From positions 31,672,263 to 31,736,262 of the forward strand of contig NC_041003.1 of assembly GCF_004193775.1 (NCBI RefSeq): a stretch of 64,000 bases of DNA, in the 5' to 3' direction. The stretch comes from Glycine soja. Its lineage: Eukaryota; Streptophyta; Magnoliopsida; Fabales; Fabaceae. The notes beneath the pieces were generated by a model, which searched no databases, had not been told where the DNA came from, and worked only from the letters and a program-made list of their open reading frames with translations. The translations under genes and the position numbers were made by a program. Numbering within the stretch: position 1 is the first letter of the stretch; the number at the start of each line of letters is the position of its first letter. Shown here one piece after another: positions 23,412-31,967 of this stretch.

Positions 23412-24293
23412 GTATATGCATGAGTGGAGTCAGATATTCAGTCAAGGTTTCATGTATGCATTCCTTGAGCCACAGTCGTTGGTTTGTTCAAAGGATAGAC
23501 GCAGCGAATGCGAACAATATCTTGAAAGATGGCTTAAGGAATCTGACCGAGAGGTGTACATTGGACCTTACTTCCATCAGTAAGTGCTATTTAACAAACA
23601 TACTTCAAATGATGTTTGGGTGTATACGTATCTAATGTGAATGACATGCAGGGAACATTGGCAACTCGTAATTTTGTGTCCTAGGCAACATGTTGTTGTT
23701 TGGTTCTGTTCTTTGCGTAGGAAACCTGATATGCATATCAAAGCTACAATTAATAGGTTATCTCATACCATATAACTTTTTGCAAGCCTTCTTTAATGGT
23801 CATTATTGATTGACATTTTGTTGTATATGCGTTGATGTGGTTTTTTAAAAGCAGTGTAATGACAAAATTGAAGAAGACCTTGTCTCCTGAAACTAAGGCA
23901 GTTGCACCAAAGTGGATTGAAGTAAAGGTAAGTCAGCTATGTACCATGCGTTAGTGTTGTCTAGTTAAGTCATGAACTTATGTAATGTATACGATGTTCA
24001 AATGTTTTCCATATGTAGAGTCACGTTCAAACCGACTGTTATGAATGTGGATATTACATAATGCATTGGATCTGGAACATCATAACCAGCGACATAAAGA
24101 GTGATTGGTCCATGGTATGCATAAACTTCAGTACAATTGGAACTGAATTTTTATATTTGCAGTACTAACTTACAATTATGAATACTTGCAGTGGTTTGCT
24201 AATGACACACCGTTGGACATCGGCATCATCACCACAATTCGAAAGAAATGGGCAACATTTTTTTTAAAGACAGCAATAAGTCAAAACGGCTAA
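23412..24293 (+). other. Ulp1-like C48 peptidase domain lacking the expected catalytic Asp
   Basis: This is the peptidase-like part of the second CACTA gene. Candidate catalytic His is in EHWQLVIL (exon at 23652) and Cys in ECGYYIMHW (exon at 24019). The strand that usually supplies Asp in Ulp1 enzymes reads VVVWFCSL here, so Asp is replaced by Cys or lies elsewhere. The homolog in CACTA element 2 has the same FCSL. Proteolytic activity is therefore doubtful. Confidence 0.6.
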
Positions 24294-24496
24294 TGATGGC
24301 GTTGGAGTATTTTTTTTTCCTGTATTTGAGACAATTGTTATGTTATTTGACACAACGGCTATTTTATTTTCGGTCATGCTACTAATATTCTATTCTTAGT
24401 ATTACCTACTCAATTTCATATAATTGTAGTAATATATTGTCTTTACCCCCTTCTACTGCATTGCATCTGCATTTGATAACCACAACAACAATTTAG

Positions 24497-25627
24497 TGCA
24501 GCTATAGTACCACCAAGCTTGCCACTACAGCAGTTAAGTGAACAAATGAAGTGTCCACAGTCATTGGATGGTTGCTTGGTAGAGGTACATGCTAATAACT
24601 AATAAGATTTCCTGTGCAGGGTATCATTGTTTTTGCATGACTGATGGCTACCTTGGGGCTGGAGATTTTGGTTGAATCTGCCTCAAGTGTTATTTTGAAG
24701 GTAGTTGAGATAATCTTTTGTTGTTGTTTGTTTATTATATACCTAAATTTGGGTTCAAGACTAGTTATTCAACATGTGGATTATGTACCATAAGATTGTT
24801 CTAATAAGTGATTTTAAGGTAGGCAGATGATTTTATCATTGAAGAGGTGTGTTTCCTCCTTGTTTGTGGATTCATGAACTATAAGTTAATACATGAAACT
24901 GAAAAATGTTCTAGTTCTAAAATTTGATTAGCTAGGCTTACATGAATTGTTGAATTGATCAGCTAGGCATACATTATATCAACTGTTAGTGTCATTTTTT
25001 CAGTCTAATAATATTTTGGTTGATATTATCATTATTATGATTAAAGAGATTGCAGGGATTCCAAGGGAAGGGGATCAGGGGATGAAAAATATGATTAAAG
25101 ACAGTTCTTGAGGAGTTTGTCACATGCTCAGGTAATTAGTGCTAAAGCAGTTGGGTGAAATTCTCATATTTTGAATGGTGCATGCAATTAATATCGTCAT
25201 TTGATGAAATGCAGAATCTTCCTGACTGGTTTAGTGCATGTTTCATTGATTGCATTCCATTTAAAATATTATTAATCAAGAGGAGTCTTGCTTAATTGAA
25301 TTCAGTGTTGAGCGTGCTGTATTTGTCTTATGTAGTAGTTCATTCATTTATTTAATTTTAGTTGACAACTTGTGGAATGGTGATATCAAAATATGACCTA
25401 TGAAAGAGGATAATCTTGTCAGCTAATTGTTGAGTGGTTTATTTTTTTGTTTTGTCTTTTATGTTGCATTTGATGACTTTGTTTCTTTTCTTGTAGGGAA
25501 GTGGAAGATTTTGCACGAAGGTTAAATTCTGCTTGGCCTGAAAGGATGCAAATTTGATCTTTGGCCCAACACAGAAGACTAGTAACAATTTCTATGAATA
25601 GCAATGGTTCAACGCAGCTGTATACAG
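24497..25627 (+). pseudogene. Exon-like fragments of an unrecognised captured gene
   Basis: Four stretches with splice-like borders follow the CACTA second gene. At 24497-24584 the reading is AAIVPPSLPLQQLSEQMKCP. Around 24619-24703 one frame contains ATLGLEILVESASSVILK after a stop. At about 25053-25131 a segment lies between GATTGCAG and GTAATTAG. At 25497-25627, flanked by TTCTTGTAG and GTATGTTC, the reading is EVEDFARRLNSAWPERMQ, then TGA, then SMNSNGSTQLYTG. The last is the best defined exon, with a single internal stop. Order and strand fit pieces of one gene with introns. The parent was not recognised. Confidence 0.5.
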
Positions 25628-25838
25628 GTATGTTCTATCTATCTTCTCAATATTCGCGGTGAACCCTACTTGCTGCCTTGTTTTCTATCAGAAGCATCAT
25701 TAAATTAGCTTGACATGCACATGACTGGAATCAACTAGTTATAAGTTACTTCATCACTCTCATGCATTTCATTCATCACATACAACACTCTCTCCAAAGT
25801 TCAAATTAAGACTGAGGGGTGAGAAAGAGAGAATTAAT

Positions 25839-26014
25839 ATGGGTGCCGGTCTACTTGTATTCCTCTTAATGGTTCTTGTGCAATTGGTCTATGCAGTGAT
25901 GAACATTACTTAAATGCTTGCAATAGAATCTGGAATGAGCCCTCTTGTCCTTGTTGCTTATCGACAACTCTTTGCTACTGTGTCCATTGCTCCCTTTGCT
26001 TATTGGCTCGAGTG
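25839..26014 (+). pseudogene. Captured 5' exon(s) of a WAT1/MtN21-type (EamA) transporter gene
   Basis: From ATG, the frame reads MGAGLLVFLLMVLVQLVYAV, MNIT, a stop, then LAIESGMSPLVLVAYRQLFA, TVSIAPFAYWLEW. This is the first membrane helix and start of the second of WAT1-related (MtN21/EamA) proteins, which are vacuolar or plasma membrane carriers. A GTAATT donor follows at 26015 and a leader-like stretch precedes the ATG. The in-frame TAA and lack of later exons show a fragment. It sits 265 bp inside the subterminal repeats of CACTA element 1, so capture by the element is the simplest reading. Confidence 0.8.
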
Positions 26015-26279
26015 GTAATTATATATATATATATTATACCCTTTCTGGTTTTGTTTTATTTTCATATATATAAACAATGCATGCATGAAAGGCTTTGATG
26101 AACTTTGAACCACCTATAACATTCTCACTGTGAGTGTCACCGTCGATATCCCTTTTCTTTTGGTTGATGCATGATTGTGTTATTTATCCTTTAAATGTAT
26201 TTATATATGTTTGTTGTATATAAATGTAGCTTTGTTTTTTGAAATTTGAATGGTATAACCCAAATTTTGTGAGCAGGCA

Positions 26280-26768
26280 AAATACTTCAACGACGATCCT
26301 TATCAAAACCCGTCTTTATAGCCTTATTTACCAACAACGACGGGTGCTCAAGCCACCGTCGTTGAAACCTCAAAGAACAATGACGGTGTCCTCACCACCG
26401 ACGTTGACATACTGCCAAACAACGTCGGTGGTGAGCCCGCCACCGATGTTGACAGGAAACAAAACAAATACGGGTGTTATGCGTACCCGACGTTGATATG
26501 GACAACAACAACGACGAGTCTTGCTAACCCGACGTTGAAATGGACCAAAACAACGACGGGTTGTATAAAATGTGCGTCGTTGAATCCTTTTTTATAACGT
26601 CTATTCTTTTATAGCCACTGACGTTGTATTCTTGCATTACAAAGACGGGTCCTAGGATGACCGATGTTGTTGTTGTCGACATACAACGACATCTGGAACA
26701 AAGACGGTGTGGGGCTCGTCGTAGATACCGGTTTTCAACCGATGTAGAAGCTTCTTTTTGTAGTTGTG
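26280..26768. repeat. Right subterminal repeats and terminus of CACTA element 1
   Basis: About 15 copies of a degenerate motif related to CAACGACGGG or its complement (CGTCGTTG, CCGACGTTG, ACCGATGTTG) lie in both orientations up to about 26745. They are followed by the terminus TTTTTGTAGTTGTG. Read inward this is CACAACTACAAAAAG, against CACTACTACAAAAAG at the right end of CACTA element 2. Such arrays bind element-encoded proteins in En/Spm. The terminal pentamer carries one substitution. Confidence 0.75.
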
Positions 26769-28160
26769 AACCCAAATGATTTCTCAATAGAAATATTATA
26801 TATATATATATATATATCCTAGAAGGCAAAAACTTATCTCAATAATATTTCATTTTCACATCAAAAGGAAAGATGGACAAAAAGACCATGGGTCAAGGGA
26901 AATATAATGGACAAAACAAAAACAAATATTCAGAAATGCACAAGTGAAAATTGGTATAATGAAAGTACCAGCAAAGACACCAGAATCAAATTACACATGA
27001 ACAATTGAAGATACAAGCACATTGCAATACATGTGAAGAACATGGATTTAAAAATTGAAAGAAAATCAATGCTACAAAGGTCAAATAAATTGCTTAAACT
27101 CATAGGCCCAAAACTCCACTGCACCACACAACCGCCATTAACCCTTCGCCCAATGTCAACAAAACCTCACAAAATTCAAAGAGAAATAAAGCGAAAGGGA
27201 GAATCAAAGGTTTAAGGTTAGAATCCATACTTTCGATTCATTAGTTTATATTTTATTTTTTAAGATTTATAATTGATCTACCTTTTAAGTCCCTTACCGC
27301 CACAACTTTTATTATTTTTTAAGCCATAGATGTGGTCTGATATATGAACACTTTAATACCTGTGGTCTATTTTATATCCACAGTTTTGATAGTGTTGCTT
27401 AATATAAATAAACCATTAATTTTGTAAGCTATGGTTATTTAATTGTGGTCTAATCCATCCCTAGTTAAAAACTTGTAGTCTATTATATAAGTCAATGACT
27501 TTAAAGATATGGCCTAATAAATTAAAGTAGGTCACAATTAATGTCTATGAAATAAAAATGTGGTCTATTTCGTGTTTTAGACCAAGAGTTTCTGATGACC
27601 TTAGAATAAAAGTATTGTGTATAATAATAAAATAAAAATGTTGTAGTGTCATGTGTCTCAATTCTGATCTAGTCCACTACTTAAATATGTTTTTATTTAA
27701 ATATGTATTTAATCTCTTAAATTTGAGATATTTTTAATATTGATCTTCCAATTAAAAATTTACTCTTTTTAGTTTTTCAATTCACAAAAAGTTACTTTTA
27801 ACCCCTCAAAATAAATTTGAGCTTAGGGACAAAAAAGAACGGAACTTTAGTTTATATTTAGTTTCCAAAGTGAAGTTGATGGACTAAATTAAAATAACAT
27901 TTCATGAACTTGAGGAACTTCAAAGAATAAATTTTGAACTAAGAGGCTACAATAAAAAATACTTCAAATTTAAGGAACTAAAATCATATTTATACTTTAA
28001 TTCTTTATTTCAAAATTAATATCCCTTCAACATGAGTATCATTTACACTAAGACATATATATTACTATTTCTACAAGGTATTTCTAATTTGTCAAGAGAA
28101 TTTCAACTTTTTATGTGTAAAATTCTATTTCTTTGACAAATTTGATGCTGCAAGATTCTT
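26769..28160. other. Interval between CACTA element 1 and the decayed copia element
   Basis: There is a (TA)n tract at about 26795-26818. At 27310-27580, five or more copies of a degenerate TGTGGTCTA motif are spread out, followed by TTGTAGTG at 27641-27648, which resembles a transposon end. The remainder is AT-rich without coding sequence. Confidence 0.4.
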
Positions 28161-28400
28161 TGTTGACAGGGTGTAAAATATAACATCTACAGCTCTTAAC
28201 TGGTAGTAAATAATTATGTCTGTATATAATTATTTTGTTTCCTTTTCTGTTTAGTCTATTTTAGGTAGTTTTTTATTATGATTTATTCTTTCCTTAATTT
28301 AGGATTTTCTTCATAAATTGTAGCCAATCACCTGTTGTAATTCCCTCTATAAAAAGGAGGAATCCTTGTACAGTTAAAATATATATTATAAAATATTTCA
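28161..28400 (+). repeat. 5' LTR of the decayed copia element (240 bp)
   Basis: It starts TGTTGACAGGG and ends ATATTTCA, followed after three bases by the TGGTATCAGAGC primer binding site. CTATAAAAAGG near 28350 is the likely TATA box. The sequence is repeated at 51424-51666 with about 7% difference. Confidence 0.85.
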
Positions 28401-28444
28401 ACTTGGTATCAGAGCAAAGATCTCTGCGCCTCTGATTTGCAGCC

Positions 28445-31104
28445 ATGGCTGACTGTTCCTCAGCCACCAGCGATGATCAGAATAAGGAGAAGGAGATTGT
28501 CGCCCCCAAAGACTTGTAGAGAGTTATTTTTGGAGAATCTCATTTTGTCCAAATCACCACCTTTCGACTCAATGGGTCGAACTACTTCCAGTGGCACCAA
28601 TCTGTCCAGTTGTATATTCGTGGCAGAGGAAAACTCGGATACCTCAATGGTGAGCGACCCAAGCCAGATACTGCTGATCCACAGTATGATGTTTGGGATG
28701 CTGAAAACTTCATGGTCATGACTTGGCTAGTAAACTCCATGGATGAGGACATTAGCAGCAATTACATGTGCTCTTCCACAGCCAAAGAGCTATGGGATAG
28801 TGTCACAGAAATGTATTCTGACCTTGGGAATAAATCTTAGATTTATGAGCTCTCCTTACAAGCCAGAGAAATTCGGCAAGGAGGTAATAATGTGACAAAA
28901 TACTTCCACTCTTTGAAGCGGGTTTGGCTGGACCTTGATCTCTTCAACACTTACAAGTGGAACTCAGCAGAGGATGCCAAACACCATCAACAGATAGTGG
29001 AAGAAGGTAGAATATTTCAATTTCTTGCAAGTCTGAATGAGGAGCTAGATGAAGTTTGTGGCAGGATCATTGGGAGAGCAACCTTACCTTCATTCGGGTG
29101 AGGTCTTTGCTGAAGTCAGAAGAGAGGAAACTAGGAGAAGTGTGATGATGGGAAAGATCAAAATTGTTCTACCTCCTCCTGAGACCAATGCTCTTGCTGC
29201 AGAAACTGCTTCCCTTAAGAGTTCAACTAACTAGAAGAATTTTTCAAACCTTTGGTGTGACCACTGCAGCAAACCACGTCATACTTGGAAAACTTGCTAG
29301 AAAATTAATGGGAGACCAATTCATCTAAAGGGCAGCAAATCAGGTCCTAAAGTTCACAGACCCTTCCCTACAGCTCATGAGGCAGAAAAGACTTCTTTGA
29401 GAAAGGAACAAGTTGAGGAACTAATAAGGTTGTTAAATTCTAATTTTTTATCTGGTACCCCTAGTGGTTCTGTGGCACAAACAAGTAAGTCGAATACCCT
29501 TAGCTCCCTTAATTGTACCTCAAATATGTATGTACCTTGGATCATTGATTCAGGTGCCTCGGATCATATGACCAGTCTTTCTTCTTTATTTAAAACCTAT
29601 TATCCTTGTTCTGGAAGTGAAAAAAATAGAATTGCATATGGTCCTTCTTCTGCAATTGAAGGGAAAGGGGATATTACCTTATCTAAAAACATTGACTTAA
29701 AAAATGTTTTACATGTACCTAAACTTACCTATAACCTTCTCTCTGTTAGCAAAATCTGCATTGATTCCCATTGCAGTGTGAAATTTTTTGACACTCATTG
29801 TGTTTTTCAAGACCGGACTTCGGGGAAGATGATTGGCAGTGCTAAGATGATGGATGGACTTTACTACTTTGAGAATACTTTCAAAAATAAAGAAGCTCAG
29901 GGTCTAAGTGGTATGAGTTTTGTACCTGTTAGGGACCAAATAATGCTCTAGCATAAGAGACTAGGGCATCCGAGTTTTCAATATCTTAGGCATTTGTTTC
30001 CAAACTTATTCAAAAATGTTGATTGTTCTTCTCTTGAATGTGAAATTTGTGTTCTTGCTAAAAATTGAAGAGCTCCTTATTACTCTCAACCTTATCATGC
30101 ATCTAGACCTTTCAATTTAATCCATAGTGATGTTTGGGGTCCTTCAAAAATTACAACCCAATTTGGAAAATAGTGGTTTGTAACATTCATTGATGATCAC
30201 ACCCGATTATGTTGGGTCTACCTTATGCATGAAAAATCTGAAGTTCCTAATATATTTAAACTTTTTTCACAAATGATAGAAACTCAATTTGACACAGAAA
30301 TCTCCATTTTGAGGAGTGACAATGGAATTGAATATTTTAATAAAAATCTCAATGAGTTTCTAAAAAATAAAGGCATTTAGCATCAATCGACATGTCCAAA
30401 TACTCCTTAACAAAATGGCACTGCTGAGAGAAAAAATAAACATCTCCTTGAAGTAGCCTGTGCCATCATGTTTGAGAGTAATGTTCCAAAATATTTGTAG
30501 GGGGATGTTGTCCTAACAGCAACCTATCTTATAAATAGAATGCCCACTCGTGTGTTAAATTACCGCACACCTTTGGACACTTTCAAAACAATTTTTCCAA
30601 CATGTTGATTACATACGGAAATGCCTTTAAAAGTGTTTGGTTGTACTGTTTTTATGCATACACCCTTCATATCTTGGTCTAAACTGGACCCAAGGGCAGA
30701 AAAGTACATTGTTGTTGGATATTCTCCAAACCAAAAGGGATATAAAGTATTTAATCCTATTACAAAAAAGCTTTGTGTTAGCATGGATATTACCTTTCTA
30801 GAACATCAACCTTTTTTTCAAAAAAATTCCCTTCAGGGGGGAGAATGATAATGTGAGTGAAGACAATTTTTTACATTTGCATGAACCATTGCCTATCCCT
30901 GTTGTGCATACTGAAAATACAGATTTTATTGATCAAACAAATGAAAACAAAGGAAATCCTATGCCAGACTTAGGTGGAGCCCAAGCAGGAAAAGAAATAC
31001 CACAGTTAAATAAAGAGTGTCGTGTTTATACTCGGAAATATCCTAAAAGGATAAAAGAACAGTCTATCATCTCAGCACCAAACCAAGCAGAATTTCTGGA
31101 GGAA
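28445..31104 (+). pseudogene. Copia gag-protease-integrase remnant
   Basis: From the ATG at 28445 the reading follows a copia polyprotein with many stops and frame changes: Gag (FRLNGSNYFQWHQSVQLYIR, KELWDSVTEMYSDLGNKS), a partial zinc knuckle (WCDHCSKPRHTWKTC), aspartic protease (WIIDSGASDHMTS near 29540), GAG-pre-integrase (HKRLGHPSFQYL, CEICVLAKN), and integrase (SDVWGPSKI, FIDDHTRLCWVY, LRSDNGIEYF, QNGTAERKNKHLLEVA). In-frame stops occur in nearly every domain, for example at 28517, 28838, 29099 and 29949. The frame is then cut by CACTA element 2 and resumes in register at 49661. Confidence 0.9.
31102..31104 (+). repeat. CACTA element 2 target site duplication (GAA), left copy
   Basis: GAA precedes CACTA and is repeated at 49661-49663 after TAGTG. 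Three-base duplications are characteristic of CACTA transposons. The copia frame is continuous across one copy. Confidence 0.9.
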
Positions 31105-31124
31105 CACTACTAGAAAATACACTT

Positions 31125-31735
31125 TCAACATCGGTTATTTAGAACATTCTACATCGGTTCTAAAACCGATGTTGAAAGTGACGATGTTGAATGTATGAAT
31201 GTTAACATCGGTTTTGGCGAACCGATGTTAACATACATATGACAACATCGGTTCTCCAAATACCCGATGTTAAACACAATGAACAACAGCAAAAAAAGTG
31301 TAGGCATGATGAACGTTGACATCGGTTTTCCAATAAAACTGATATTAATATGTTAGTTTAACATCAGTTTTCTAGAATAACCGATGTTAATGTATGCCCT
31401 TAACATCCGTTTTTCTAGAAAACCGATATCAACGTTGATGATGCTTACACTTATTTGGTGTAGTTCTTTGTGTATAACATCGGTTAATTATAAATAACCG
31501 ATTTTCCTATTCAAATATTCACATCAGTTATTTATAATTAACCGATGTTAATGTACAATAGTTGACATCGGTTATCCACAGATAACCGATGTTAAAATAC
31601 AAACGCTGACATCGGTTATATACAAAAAACCGATGTTAATATACAAACGTTAACATCGGTTTTCTATTATAACCGATGTTGGTTATGATATTAACATCGG
31701 TTTTTTTTAATAACCGATGTTGTTTTCAAATATAT
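31125..31735. repeat. Left subterminal repeat array of CACTA element 2
   Basis: About 25 copies of ACATCGGTT or its complement AACCGATGT, most of them extended to TTAACATCGGTTTT, mostly alternate in orientation so that neighbours form palindromes of about 30 bases. Such subterminal arrays are the binding sites for the TNPA-type protein in En/Spm. Confidence 0.9.
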
Positions 31736-31967
31736 TTTTTTATATATACTTTCTGTTTTTACAGTAAACCCAAAATTGTACCTGTCAAATGCAATTTCAG
31801 GAGGCCCAATTCACAACAAATAAACATTTTATTCTGCTTTCAAGCAGTTTTAATGATAATAAACATCAAATAATTGATTTATATATTATAAAGAACAATC
31901 AACAAATGAATTCAATGTTCGTGTTACATAGAAAATGTAAAAAATATTAAAAAAATGTCCCTAAATC

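Larger units (their letters stand above)
14577..24293 (+). pseudogene. CACTA element second gene (Transposase_24-like plus Ulp1-like), multi-exon
   Basis: Exons inferred from GT-AG borders and from the homolog at 31968-34925: 14577-14861, 21423-21635, 21739-22002, 22100-22635, 22784-22991, 23076-23329, 23412-23579, 23652-23756, 23855-23927, 24019-24114, 24192-24293. Exon 1 starts MATDPTSPPQSD and is Ser/Thr/Arg-rich. Exons 2-4 are Transposase_24-like (RWRQFKSTLTSKF, CPHVLSRGGYD, GSFVPHGRQDIL) followed by a charged coiled coil (REELRTQIKEELRTQ). Later exons resemble C48/Ulp1 cysteine peptidases (EHWQLVILCP, CYECGYYIMHWIW). In-frame stops at 21751 (TAA) and 22613 (TAG) break it. Intron 1 is swollen to 6.5 kb by a LINE and captured sequences. 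The spare 22636-22783 intron is absent from the homolog. Confidence 0.85.
1403..26768 (+). mobile_element. CACTA (En/Spm) element 1, right part; left terminus not seen
   Basis: This span holds the two genes typical of a plant CACTA element in the usual order: TNP2 transposase (1403-14455, split by a Sirevirus) and a second multi-exon gene (14577-24293). It ends in an array of subterminal repeats (26280-26750) and a terminus at 26754-26768. The last 30 bases, read inward, match the terminus of CACTA element 2 closely, but the terminal pentamer is CACAA instead of CACTA. No matching left end was found; it is upstream of the window or lost. Non-family sequences between the genes and the right end are captured gene fragments or later insertions. 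The start given here is the first recognisable coding base, not the element boundary. Confidence 0.75.

Noticed and set aside
28156..28160. Target site duplication for the decayed copia element
   Set aside because: The 5 bases before the 5' LTR (TTCTT) do not match those after the 3' LTR (ACTTT). Age, or recombination between copies, could explain this, so no duplication is claimed.
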